Assembly: GCA_019787685.1 (NCBI GenBank)
Contig: JAHNUO010000008.1
Span: 124,001-188,000, forward strand
Length of the DNA stretch: 64,000 nucleotides
Direction of reading: 5' to 3'
Source: Chiua virens
Lineage: Eukaryota; Basidiomycota; Agaricomycetes; Boletales; Boletaceae
This document shows positions 12,080-23,424 of the stretch, piece after piece (the stretch's first letter is position 1; each line of letters starts with the position of its first letter). Under the pieces are notes generated by a model, which worked only from the letters and a program-made list of their open reading frames with translations, was not told the DNA's origin and searched no databases. A program made the translations under genes and the position numbers.

Positions 12080-14040
12080 ATGAGACCCATTCTCCTTCTC
12101 CTTCCTGTCATTGGGGATCCCTCGCTGCTACCGTTCAAACAGTCTATGGCTCTGGGAATGGCGCACAAGTCGTCCTCAACGGTCAGACCTATGACGCGAG
12201 CCCCAGTGCAATGGAGGGTTTCAGTCTCGATCTCAATGAAGAACGGCTGGTGCAAATGGAGGGCAAAGACCCTGTGCGCATGACGGAGCTCGACAAGGTC
12301 TGACCGAGTCCACCCGGTACCGCACATTCAACTCACATGCTTCCTGCGCTGCGTTAGATTGAAGCCAAGGCCAAGGGAATCAAATTCTTTGACGTGTAGG
12401 TACTCTGACTCGATTCTGTTAGTCTTGGGACGACGGTCGGCCTTAGTACAGATACGGTCGACCTTGTAAGACGCCTGCTTAGGTACACAGGACGCTAGTA
12501 CGTGTTCCGTGTGACGGTGAGAGTGGTCGGAAGTTCCTAATCCTGAGCAGTTTCGTACACGCCCCCGAGGTTGCACGACCAAGTGACTAAGGTCATCCAG
12601 ACCTTGTCGACCGACGGACCAATTGAGAATCTCGTCAAGTTTTCCGGTTTCCGGACCCGCCGTACGTGTCATTCGTGCACTCTCGTCTGTGGTTACTTAT
12701 CATGCTCTTTTAGACTACCGCAGCGAGGTCTGTCATGTTGCATCTTTGCGGAGTGTGAGTGCTCACAGATAGGTGTTCAGATGGGAAAACAAAGTCAGAA
12801 GTGGCTCTTGTCCAAGATTGTCGAGGTATGGTCCACGATTGCTATGACAAACCGTTTGCTGAGCGTCTGTAGATCACAAACGACAATGCATCCCCCACCT
12901 TGCGGTCTCTTATCACAGTCGAAGAATTTACTCATTCATGGGGCCAGAATTCTATTGTAAGGCGTGTGCCCCGTCATTTCGCCATACTGATGCCGTCGCA
13001 GATTGCTAGAATCAACGGTTCCTCTCCGGTAGATGATAGAGCTGTGATTATAGGTGCTCATCAAGACAGGCATGTGTTGCGTCTACTTGGTTCAATCACC
13101 ATTTTCTTATCGTTCGGACAGCACCGCTTTCTGGCCTTTTGATCCTGCTCCAGGTAAGTGTTGTAAGTATTTATGAGTTGTGATAATAGACGTTTGTTCA
13201 GGTGCCGATGACGACGGCTCTGGTACTGTCACGATCCTTGAGGCCTATCGTTCCCTTCTGGCTGCCGGCTTCATCCCAGAGAGACCAGTCGAGTTCCATT
13301 GGTACTCCGCTGAAGTAAGATTTATTGTTGACGATACCAATCAGAATTTCACTTGATGCACAGGAGGGCGGGTTGCTCGGTTCACAAGCGGTAGCTAAGG
13401 CTTACAATGCCAAGAGCGTGGGTGTCTACGCTATGAGTCAGGTACGAGCGCAACTATTTATCGTATGCAACGTAGCTCAGACTCTTCAGTTTGACATGAC
13501 CGCTTGGGTCAAACGGGGTAGTAAGGAGGAAGTCGGCGTGATTGTGGACTACGTAGATGATGCGTAAGTTTCTGTCTCGTTGGTTTTATTCGTTTAGAAA
13601 GGCTGACACGGTTCTTAGCTTGACCAACTATAACAAGCAACTCATCGATACCTACCTGTCTATTCCCTACGCCGAGACCAAGTGTGGCTATGCCTGCTCA
13701 GACCAGTAAGTATTTGGTCTCATACTTTCATAGGGATCCTGCTGAGTCACATCTTATAGTGCATCCTGGAGCAAGGCTGGATATCCATCTATTTTTACCA
13801 TTGGTAATACCGTTCTGACTGGGATGAACTTGGTTCACTGACCACATTGTAGAGTCCGCATTCGAGAACGCTAATCACAACAATATCCACTCGAGCAGAG
13901 AGTAAGTTTGTGTGTATTTCGTTTAGCCATCGCTGATTTTTTGCAGTCGAATTGATATTTCGACCGAATTCTCGTTTGACCACATGTTGGAGTTCTCGAA
14001 GTTGGCAGTAGCGTTTGCTATGGAGCTTAGCACGATCTAA
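12080..14040 (+). CDS. Secreted zinc aminopeptidase, peptidase family M28
   Basis: Co-catalytic di-zinc exopeptidase releasing N-terminal residues from peptides outside the cell. The start encodes a short hydrophobic signal ([12 protein letters not shown]). The conserved ligands are all present: GAHQDS (His, Asp), ADDDGSG (bridging Asp), SAEEGGLLGS (general-base and ligand Glu), the Asp of VDYVDDA and the late His of [11 protein letters not shown]. At least twelve introns split the gene. The one at 13070-13121 has a GC donor (ACAG/GCATGT), required to join HQD to STAFWPF. Two frame problems remain. Near 12112 one base seems missing in a G run, so the signal peptide and [11 protein letters not shown] are in different frames. 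Near 12487 one extra base precedes TQDA. The prodomain segment and catalytic domain are otherwise complete, ending MELSTI. Confidence 0.88.
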
Positions 14041-14539
14041 CTGAAACGATAACATCCAATTGCTTTGAAGTCATGCCATCTACCTGATGTATTATTACCT
14101 GTGTTTTCCGAGTTAGATACACATCTCGCCGTTGATGAAGTAGAGTGTTAACATTTTTTTATTCGGAACGTTGACCGACGCTCTGTTGCTAAGGATTCTA
14201 TGCTGAGATTATGATCCAGCCGGCTGTGTCCTCCTTATGGAGCATTTAGGACATGACCGTAAAGCACGGAGACACGAAAGTAGTACCATGACAACATGAC
14301 AACATGGAAGACAAATGTGCTGTAGGTAAGCTACAGCTATAACAATAAGGACGAGATGCTGCCGAGGTCATACAATTGAAAAAGAAACCATCTGTGATGC
14401 CAAGTCCGATTCCACATGAAAACCGTCGATACGAAAACCAGGAGAAACAAAAGGAAGAATGAAACGCTCATGAACATTGAAAAGAGACGATCGTCGAGAT
14501 TACTTCTCGGTCGGAACGCCTTCAAACGTGATCCTGAAT
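14041..14539. other. Convergent intergenic region
   Basis: About 500 bp between the ends of the aminopeptidase (+) and carboxypeptidase (-) genes, so it should hold two 3' untranslated regions. No gene recognised. A short direct repeat ACAACATGACAACATG lies near 14290. Confidence 0.35.
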
Positions 14540-17304
14540 CTATCGGAATTCCCTGTCTGGATCGTTGCCCGTCTGGTGAGGCTGTGACGTCACCGTGGCC
14601 GTCGCGACATACTTGTCCCATGCGTCGACGGTGGCGGTCGGGAAAAAGTACGTTGATTCCGTCCGGGCAGAGCCATAATAAATCCCCGCCTGACCTGGTA
14701 TGATCTCATTCCCCAACGCACACACCTCCCCGCCGACGACGGTGACCTCCCCAGAGGCGTCAGTGACAAGCCCTGTCTGGTTGTTACCAAAGAAGAACTC
14801 GCGCACGAGGGTGAGGGTCTGTCGTGCAGGGGTCAGTACTGGGATGGGGCAGAGAGGAAGGCAGGACGGACAGAGACGGGGTTGGTGTACCCGAGGAGGT
14901 GGCCGGCGTGGACGGCGAGGGTGTACGTCCAGCCGCGTTCTTGGTGGACGATCCCTGCAAAGTCGCCGGCGTCGTTGTACCATGGGGTTTCTGGCTTGCG
15001 GGTGAACCCTTGGATGCCGCCAAACGTCGTGTTCTGTAAAGTGCAAGGCGTGAGTCGTTAGGTGTACCCTACAAAAGGGTGAGATCGTACTTGGATGGTG
15101 ACTGTGGGCAAACGTCAGTCCAAGCTCGGATGGGTGAGAGGCAGCATACCTTGTGAGCCAAAATGGGGGATGAGCGAGTCGTCGTTTCCGGAATAGATGA
15201 TGATCGTCATGTTATGTGCAGTCGCGTTCGTGGCAAGGTCGGTCAAGAACGCCATTGGTCTAGGGATGCTTCAGCACAGTCATCAACAATGGAGCAGCAT
15301 ACCTACTCGACGCCTGGAGAAAAGTCACCCGAGTGAGCTTGCGTGAGGCGCGAAGAAGGAATGAAAACGTACTTGGGTCGCCATTGGAATAATCTGGGAA
15401 TGGATAAGTGAATACGGAATGAGTATATATGGGTACATGCTTACTGTTTCCAAACGGATAGAATATACTCTCCGTCCAGTTTACAGATGTAGGCGCATGG
15501 ATCCCCGCACGGGTTCGTGGGTCTAAACGATGATGGGTCTACGTATGTCATTGGAATATGGATGGAAACGAACCATTGAGGAACACGGACGCATCCATAG
15601 GTGCCTCGGGGTTCAAACCGTCGGGGATGTTGTAAACATCGAACGTGCCCCCTGAGCTCTCACTCAGAGCTGGAGAAGAACGTCAGCCCCTGTTGAAAGA
15701 TGGCAAGACGACATACACCACGGGAACGTGAAATTGACCGCATAGTCGATCATCTCGTCATACAGGTCACAACCATACCAAAAGTCGATCGTTCCGTTGG
15801 GGAGAGAAGCGAGGTTGCGCTTCCATGCTTCTCGGGCGCGTATTCGCTCGCGTTTCGAAAGCTTTGGGCCATCTCGCTTGGTCAGCTTAGCCGCGAACCG
15901 ATCTTGCGCATCTTGCATGAACTCTTGTTTCGTGACCCTGGATTTGTATTTGCCAGATGTGCCGGTGGCGGAGTTGGGGTTACCGCCGGGAATGTACGTG
16001 AGGGTTGGAAAGTGCTCCGGCTGGGGGTATTGGAGGGTGAGATTGTAACCGCAGAGAGAGGCCCTAAAGATATGTTAACACCTTGCATTACTCTAGGTGC
16101 TTGCACCCACTGTCCGCGGAAGTACTCGAAGACCTCGGTATCGTATCCAATGATCTGTGGGTAGGTTTCCAGAACGCTGACCACAGGTAACAGCTCGAAT
16201 GTGATCCCTGATGCTATTGACCCGTCACCGATGGCGATTCTCGAAAGGTTGACAGGGGGGTTCTCCATCTCAAAGTACGCTTTGGTGATATAGGGCTTAG
16301 GGTACAATGTCACACACACTGACTCTGTCGAGATGAGATAGTACTTACGATATACATTCCTGCGTAGCTCTCGCCCGTGATGTGCAAGGGACGAGTTGCG
16401 AGGTTAGGGAATACTTTCACCAAGTTCTCCAAAAAGCCCATCTGGCGGTGATGCATGAGCATACATGCACTTGACCACGGAGAGAAGATGGGAAATCTTA
16501 CAAAGTCGGACGCCATTTGGTCCTCGTCGTATACTATGTGCCACGTCAACGTTCGACCAAGTCATAGTACGGTTTGGTGCTCACTATAACCCGTTGAGTC
16601 GGCGGTGCTAAATCCGGTCCCACTGAGACGCCCGTTAGACAAGGGTGATGAACATGAGAAGAGAGATTTACACTGGTTGGTCGATCCATACATAATCAGC
16701 AACGTTGGTCCAAGCGTATTGGTTCTCGAACAGAGAGTAATTATTCGAGATCTGGATCGGGCCATTCTATGTGAAACATGAAATTAGCTATCGACACGTT
16801 GCTGTGCCAATAACAAACCTCGAAAAAGAGCCCAACGAGACTAGAAGAACCTGGGCTATCGAGGCACAAAGAATGCACATTAAGTACAGTGGATGCATTC
16901 ACGAAATGAGCGCTCACCCTCCGTTCAGCCAGATCCCCCATGGTTCGTCGCTAGAAGCGGTGAAGGAGCCATTGGACGATTCGAATGCCCAGAAGAAGAG
17001 CGTGTCATTCGGGTGACCCTCTCGCTGGACAGGGATGTTTCCTGCCCAGTTGCGGGCAAGGGGCCACGTCACGTTTGGAAGACTGTCTGTCACCTGGAAG
17101 TCTAGAGTGTGTAAGTGTGGCGCTGGGGAAACGGGAAGTATATTTGGACGCACAGGCCTGCCACTCCGGACTATAATCAGAGGTGGGTATCCCAGGATAA
17201 GCCTGGGGCCAAGTGCTCGGGGGAGTCTGGTTGGCAGACTGAGCACGTACCAGCTGCAAGGCAGAGAGAAAGACGAGAAGCATCGCAGATGACTTCAAGT
17301 CCAT
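14540..17304 (-). CDS. Secreted serine carboxypeptidase, peptidase family S10
   Basis: Removes C-terminal residues from peptides in vacuole or medium. The N-terminus MDLKSSAMLLVFLSALQLVRA is a signal peptide. Substrate-binding WLNGGPGSSS, the nucleophile motif GESYAGMY, the Asp in SGNDDSLIPH and the His in VHAGHLLGY complete the catalytic triad and its surroundings. Several potential N-glycosylation sites are seen. The gene runs through many short introns on the minus strand. One joins EWQA to YFQVTDSLPNVTWP with good GTGCGT and TCTAG ends; another of 58 bp lies after GYTNP. The C-terminus (after NNQTGLVTDASGEVTVVGGE) is longer than the core family needs. No frame break was found. It lies next to another secreted peptidase gene and shares a 550 bp promoter region with the proline gene. 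Confidence 0.92.
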
Positions 17305-17853
17305 GGGGTAGAGGAGAAGGCGAATAAGTTACGGAAGAGGGTTAAAGGCGAGGGGGTTTACGTGGGCCCTTTATAGCACGATGCAGCGGCGTGCACGGAG
17401 AACGACTCGCGAGCTGAGCAACTTCCGGGTCATCTTCACAGCTTATTGTGTGGGTCACTTACTATTGTTGACGCGTTGCATATGGAAGCAATCGCGCAAG
17501 TTTAGTGCCCGTCCATGCGAATATTCATATTCCCAGCCACGTCGCTCAGCGCATGCATGGCAGGTCCTACGTGACCGCTAATGCGCATATGGACACGACC
17601 AATTGTTCTTCTCCAGCCCCGACAACAACCAGAAAGGAAGGCGGACCCTGATGGTCATTGCTCCACCGTATATCCGTCAGCAGACCACCGAACACTGCTG
17701 CGGACGACGAAAGGATGATCAGCACTGTGCTCGATCATCACAGAAGCGCAACGCTTCCGTCAAGAGCCAGAGAGATCCAGGAGATCTGAGCCCGTGCATA
17801 ATTAAATCCGTACAGTCGGCGTATCGGACGTAGCTAGTCCCGAACGAACCATC
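17305..17853. promoter_or_regulatory. Divergent promoter region, carboxypeptidase (-) and PRO2 (+)
   Basis: About 550 bp separate the two starts. A TATA-like TTTATAGC at about 17370 faces the carboxypeptidase gene. No open frame with a motif is seen. Its role follows from position only. Confidence 0.4.
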
Positions 17854-19356
17854 ATGACAACTATCTCCGATTCGTCGAGTTATGTAGAAGCTCTTGCGCA
17901 GAACGCCAAGGCTGCCTTTGAGGCTTCTCAATTACTTCCCTCGAGCGTTCGCGAAACCGCTCTGAAAATCATCGCAGACGAGCTCCAAAACAATAAAACG
18001 TCCATCCTCGACGCGAATCAACTCGATCTCCACGATGCTCAGCAGGAGGTCGACGCTGGCCGCATGTCAAAGCCCATGCTCGGTCGTCTCGACCTCGGCA
18101 AGCCCGGAAAATGGGATCAAATGCTCAACGGCGTCACCGACGTCGCCCGTCTGCCAGATCCCACCGGCATCGTCTCCTATGCTTCCGAACTCGACGACAA
18201 CTTGGAACTCTATCGGGTCTCATGCCCCATCGGCGTCCTTTTGGTCATATTTGAAGCGCGGCCCGAAGTCGTCGTTAATATCGCAGCCTTGGCGATCAAA
18301 TCTGGTGAGCAGCCCTCCTCGGTTCAGAGTTCTCCCGTGGCGTGTCGTCGAATACGCCGGACAGGGAATGCGGCCATCCTCAAGGGCGGAAAAGAGTCCA
18401 ACAGAACCACGACCGAACTTGCCAAGGCCATCTCAGAAGGCTTGAAGCAAGCGTCGCTCCCCCCGACCTACATCCAGACCGTCCAAACCAGAGCACAAGT
18501 CTCCGCCTTGCTCGAGCTCGATCAGTACATCGATCTGGTCATCCCGAGAGGCAGTAATGAGCTCGTCCGAAATATTCAAAGCAACACGCGAATCCCGGTC
18601 ATGGGTCACGCAGATGGCCTCTGTCATGTGTACCTCCATCAAGATGCAGATCCGGACAAAGCTAAGCGTGTCGTGCTTGACTCCAAGGTTGGTGCACGCG
18701 TGTCTGCGCTTCTAGACAAGATCAGCTGACGGGAGGGTGACGTAGATTGATTACCCTTCGGCATGCAATGCCGCGGAGACCCTGCTGGTCCACAAGAGTC
18801 TCTTGCACTTCCTTTGGATAGACATCGCATATGCCCTCTGCGAGGCTGGCGTGCAGCTCTTCTGCGATGAGAATACGCTCTCCGTTCTTCCTCGGTCAAT
18901 CCATCGCAAACATCCGGACAGCATCGTCCGTGCTACCGAGGAATCGTATCGCACGGAGCACCTCGACTTGAAACTCTCTGTCAAAGTGGTCGATTCGCTC
19001 AACTGCGGCCATCCGCCATATCAACACCCATTCTTCACACCACACTGATACGATTGTCACTGAATCAGAAGCGGACGGGTCCAGGTTTTGTCGTGGGATT
19101 GACTCGGCCTGGGACATTCATCAACGCTAGCACTCGTTTCGCGGACGGTTTCAGGTACGGTTTCGGCACAGAGGTAGGTATCAGCACTGGGAGGATACAT
19201 GCAAGAGGGCCCGTAGGTCTGGAGGGATTGGTGATCTACAAGTATATGATGCGAAGTAAAGACAAAATGGGTCATATCGTAGGGGAGTTCGGTGCGGGAG
19301 AGGGTAAGAAAAGATATAAGCATACTCCAATACAGACCTCCGGTATTCCCTTCTAA
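17854..19356 (+). CDS. PRO2: Gamma-glutamyl phosphate reductase (glutamate-5-semialdehyde dehydrogenase)
   Basis: Second step of proline synthesis: reduces gamma-glutamyl phosphate to glutamate-5-semialdehyde with NADPH in the cytosol. The N-terminal helices ([17 protein letters not shown]), the cofactor strand [18 protein letters not shown] and [16 protein letters not shown] are all typical, as are [48 protein letters not shown] (catalytic Cys in SACNA) and the end [20 protein letters not shown]. Introns lie at about 18305-18363 (in frame) and 18690-18745. Two single-base surpluses break the frame: near 19004, before [11 protein letters not shown], and at 19110, before GTFINAS. Everything else is intact and the pathway is essential for prototrophy, so assembly error is my first explanation. 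The end is only 32 bp from that of the convergent histone-chaperone gene. Confidence 0.93.
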
Positions 19357-19388
19357 ATGTCGTGTCAAAGCAGTTATGTAGCAATGTG

Positions 19389-20870
19389 TTACGATATGTT
19401 GTACTCCAGCTTGGCCTTTTTTGTTGCTGGACTAGCGTCCCCATCATCAACTTTTCGCTTCCCGTTGTTCTCACCTTCCGCTGGCTTTTTCTTCTTTTTA
19501 ACTATCGAGGTCAGATCATGAACGACGGCAGGCTGACCCGGCACAGCTATCGAAGCTGTGTTCAGTTCTTGATCAAGCACTTTCGCAGCCAGCGCGGGAG
19601 CCGACTCCGACGGCGCCTTTGGTGTTGTCTTGAGCTCCTCGACCTAAAGAGTATGAGTTCGTCGGAGGATTCCATCAAGCATTACGGTTCGGCTGACCTT
19701 CAATGCGAGATCCTCTTTCAGACCCTCAAGTTCCTGGAGCTCGCTTTCCATTTGGTTTTGGACATGTTCTGCACGACAGTCAGTCGGCCAACGATAGGAG
19801 ACTGTCGCTTTTCCTTTTCCCTTCCTGTCCTCTTTTTGCTCCACAACTGGAACGGGTGGCAAGTTGCCGGCAAGCCCATCCATTAGTTGTTGAATTCGCT
19901 CCACAATGCTCTCCTGTGCCTTCTCGGCGTGTGTAATGGCATCCGAGAGCCGACCAGAAGTCAGGTCAAGGACCATACTCAACTTGTAGTGAGCCTCGGC
20001 AATCTGTCGTGAGGCCGTCGGTAAGAGCTCGACCTTGAGCAAAAGGCCCGCAGTGTAGTCCGTAATCGCCTGGTCAAACTTTTCTGAGGACATCCATCAG
20101 CAATCTGCAACACGACGCCACTGTACATCCACACCAGTTTCCAAAGAGACATCTCCGAGTGCGATATAGGTATCTGCAAGTTTAAGTTTGATGCTGTCAT
20201 CGTCCTCGCTGCCCTTTTCGTATATTCCACGCGCGAGTTCGAATACTTCCCAAGCGGCATTGAAGTCGTCCTCTGGTTCGCCTTCCTCGCCTTCCTCCTC
20301 AGTCCTCGTTTTCTTCCTCCGGTTCATTGACACCTTGGTCCAACAAGTCAACCGTACCCTCCTCCTCTTCCCCGTCGCCCTCATCGCCAAACTCGAGAAT
20401 GGGTCCGTTTCCGGGGCCTACGGGGTATTAGCAATGGTCAGATGGCGTGATGGGTGGCGTCCTACGTTTCTCCTCTTCGCCCTGTGGACCTTGCTCGGGC
20501 TCCTTCCCCAGCACCCCCGCCTGACATATCGCATTCTCCAACAGCGCTTTCCCGTACAACAAATACAAGTCCGCCATCTCCGGGGCGTCGTCGCGATGTT
20601 TTTTCGTCCTGGACAAGTGTCGGCGAGGATGGTGCATCGGACACGGTCGACTTACTGCAATTCGAGCGCGGTAGCATAATATTCGACCGCTTGTTCATAT
20701 TTTTTAAGCGCAAAGGCACGTCGTGCGTGTTCGAGCGCATGTCTCGACGGTCATTGTCAGAGACGCGTCGGCGCCAATTTGGATGTCCGTGGCTGGTTGG
20801 GGGTGTTCGCTGGCGTGACATATGAGTTGAAGATGATACAAAAAGCGTGGTAGTCGACTTACGGGAACAT
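19389..20870 (-). CDS. NASP/Sim3-type histone chaperone (SHNi-TPR protein)
   Basis: NASP-family proteins (Hif1, Sim3) bind H3-H4 or CENP-A and escort them to chromatin. Visible parts, in order: a TPR motif (ALEHARRAFALKKYEQAVEYY), then DAPEMADLYLLYGKALLENA, an acidic insert of about 60 residues rich in Glu and Asp, a second TPR (FNAAWEVFELARGIYEK and KLADTYIALGDVSLET), a third (EAHYKLSMVLDLT), a coiled coil, and a basic nuclear tail with VKKKKKP and NNGKRKV. This matches the interrupted-TPR layout of the family. Introns are short, with GTAAGT and GTCAGC donors. Two single-base surpluses are suspected: at 20301 in the acidic insert (after ENED) and, less surely, near 20749 before SRHALEHARRAF. 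The start ATG at 20870 encodes only two codons before an intron and is tentative. Confidence 0.85.
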
Positions 20871-21125
20871 GGACGTTCGTGGATGGGTTACAGTCCGAGT
20901 ACCGCTAGTGTTAAATATGAGATGGCCTTGTTCAATCAAACGCGTCGAATCGGTCGATTGACGCGCCGTGATGTTTATCGTTGTTTGTCATAGTGACCTT
21001 GTTACAAACTTAAACGTAGTAGCGTTTCAGTTGCTCCGCCCTCGACCTGCGCCGACGCGAAAGAGACGTTTCATTAATGCAAACGACATCATACTGCTTC
21101 ATAACAATCCGAGGGTAATTTAAAG

Positions 21126-21464
21126 GACTTGCTGTCACTGGGCGTACCCGAGAGATCTGAAGTTTCTGATCCAGAATCCAGATGGTGTCGACGATGCCGT
21201 CGTTCAATACGGCCTTAGCTTTTCCGATATAGCTGTTTGGTGAAACGAACTCTATTAGAGAAGCCAACGTCTGTGCCAACGTGGAACAGACATATTGGTC
21301 GGAAACGACGTCCGAATACTGGGGTTGTCCTAGTCATAATCATCCTAGGATGAAGACTTGCTGTCACTGGGCGTACCCGAGGGGTCTAAATACAAAGAAA
21401 TTTGACCCAGACGGGTGTCGACGATGTCGACATTCAACCTGGCCAAGGTTTCTCCAATGTAGCT
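21126..21464. repeat. Diverged direct duplication (two copies of about 110 bp)
   Basis: Copy 1 (about 21126-21234) and copy 2 (about 21355-21464) share GACTTGCTGTCACTGGGCGT followed by ACCCGAG, then GGTGTCGACGATG, TTCAA and GGCC. The rest has diverged. Copy 1 sits inside a minus-strand open frame of 89 codons (21010-21279) of unknown identity; copy 2 has lost it. This suggests duplication of a small coding fragment followed by decay. Confidence 0.6.
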
Positions 21465-21533
21465 TGTCGACGCAATCTTCGATGGCGCGGTGACACACGC
21501 TCCGGATTTCCGAGCTCTCTTACTTCCTCTTAC

Positions 21534-21597
21534 TTAAAGCCTTACTGATTATTTTGTGATAAAGCTCCATCAAAAATGGATCAGTAAGGCTTTTTAA
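21534..21597. repeat. Perfect inverted repeat (hairpin)
   Basis: The arms AAAGCCTTACTGAT (ending 21549) and ATCAGTAAGGCTTT (starting 21580) are exact reverse complements, with about 30 bp between them. The arms extend imperfectly into flanking TTAA on both sides (TTAAAGCC and GGCTTTTTAA). It could be a very short MITE or an RNA hairpin. No gene is attached. Confidence 0.6.
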
Positions 21598-22284
21598 TCC
21601 GTCGTACGTCGAGTCAGACTCGGTCAAGCCATACGGCACGTTGATCATGCCACATTATGATGGGATCTGGCTCCCGATGCCTGGCTCGGTCCTGCGCTGG
21701 ACTACGGTCCCCCTTGGCCCTCAAGCTTTAGCCTCGGGAGTATACTGCCCCAGAAAGGACGCAGTAGAAATCTGCCTTTCGGGAATGATTGTCTTCGGAG
21801 CCCGAGTGTGACAAGTATAGTCATACGATAGAAGAGTCATCCTATCAAGTCACTGTGACAATACCGCCTCCGTGACACTGAGCTCGTTCTCTCGTTCGTA
21901 TCCCTAGTTTTTGCGAATTGACGAGGAGCGGGGAACGCTTTCGTCAGTCCTCGCAGGAGAGCCATGAGCGAGTCTTCGCCGTTATCTCGTCAAGCTTCCG
22001 TTCGAAAATCGACGGGCGAACCGCCGAATGCCACGTCACGGTCGCTCCAAGCGGGCACTTCGTACCCTCCTACAAGTAGTAGGTGTACCATCCCGGCAGT
22101 GGAGGGGCTTTCTAGGGCATACCAGTACAAAGCCAAAATTGCCCTGTGAGGTGACCATCTCACGGCCCTACGGGCGAACCTGGACCTCTGAGACTTGACG
22201 GCCTGCTTCGCAATCATATAGATTGATTGACGGGTAAACGCAAAGCGCTACTTCTACCCATGGTGATTCAGATACGAACTACTT

Positions 22285-22494
22285 TTAATGTGAAAGCCCT
22301 TTCCACCAATTTGTACATAAGCCGTATACCTCTCGGCACGTCTTCCCAGTGATCTGTGCTTGAAATGCTCGGGCTTCTGCGTCAGGATGACCTGTTACGA
22401 AAACCGCTCGTTCATACGCAGTCATGCGTCGCCATCGCTCCTCCTCGATTCCTAACACTGCAAGTAAAACGAAAGTAAGATCGTGAGGGATCAA
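22285..22494 (-). CDS. Possible coding exon of an unrecognised gene
   Basis: A minus-strand frame reads VLGIEEERWRRMTAYERAVF followed by about 40 more residues with a balanced, protein-like composition and ends at a TAA. Just upstream on the same strand is a possible intron with GTAAGG donor and TTGCAG acceptor (about 22462-22530), preceded by a frame rich in Cys and Arg. No family recognised. It may equally be a pseudogene fragment. Confidence 0.25.
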   Translation of the reverse strand: MIPHDLTFVLLAVLGIEEERWRRMTAYERAVFVTGHPDAEARAFQAQITGKTCREVYGLCTNWWKGLSH

Positions 22495-23424
22495 GGTGAT
22501 GAGCTAGATGGTGTGACCTTACCTACCATACAGTAGTTATTGTCGAGACTTCGACACTGACACAACCGCTGATGTCCCCTTCCGGCTCGCGACCCCTTGA
22601 ATGACCGATCTGCCCGATCCGACGCAGATCGTCACATGTCTCCGCCGACTCTCCGGGTGTGGGCTGTCCTATCTCCTGATGTCTGGATACCAGTGGCTTC
22701 CTGCCGGGTTCGCTCTGGTCTCTGGTGTGAGTTGGCGTTTGATGAGCTGCATTGGCAGCGTCACAGTCTATCCGAGTCCCCTTGGCACTCAGTGCCCCGG
22801 GTAATGGGCATGTAGTACTGCCCTAGTAAATGGGATATTTATATCCTCAAGTCCTGGCTCGGGCTGGTCTCCAGTGCCTCCGTGGGTATCTGCGGTCTCG
22901 TCAGCTCGCATGCGGGGAAGAGCCTGAAGACTCGGAGGGGAGGACTCACTGTCCTCTTAGGTCAGGTTTCCGCGGTTGCAGTAGCGCTGCGTACTAGGAC
23001 ATAACGATGCATCGTAGTGGTCATCGACAACGATTTGGTAAAGGTTGGTATTGGATATGGTTCCAGTTAGGACTTCGGATGGGTCGTGGTGGGCCATACC
23101 GCTAGGACCGAGGGTTCAACGTTCAACGGGAGAAAAGGGGTAAGAGGGGCTAAACAGTTTTTCTTGGATTCGTAGTAACGCGTGATTGTACATATGGATC
23201 CTAGGGTATTCAAGCGAGTGCGGATAGGTAGAAGTTAGATTACACTGAACAGGGAGGATAGCTTGAAACGAGTGTCATTCCGAGAAAAAAAAATAGCTCT
23301 GTACCGAAATCCGACAGCCGAAAATGACCCGGAGAAAGCAACGTTATCCGAAGAACCATGTCTGTTCCGCAGTAAAAATGGGGTCCAGGGCAGGCGGAAG
23401 CATAAATCGAGAGAGGAGGGAACG

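Larger units (their letters stand above)
20871..23424. other. Gene-poor stretch of 2.5 kb
   Basis: No gene with a recognisable product. It holds the diverged duplication at 21126-21464, the hairpin at 21534-21597 and one possible coding exon at 22285-22494, listed separately. The 22500-23420 part has many stops in all frames. The stretch looks like degraded repeat or pseudogene sequence. Confidence 0.4.
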
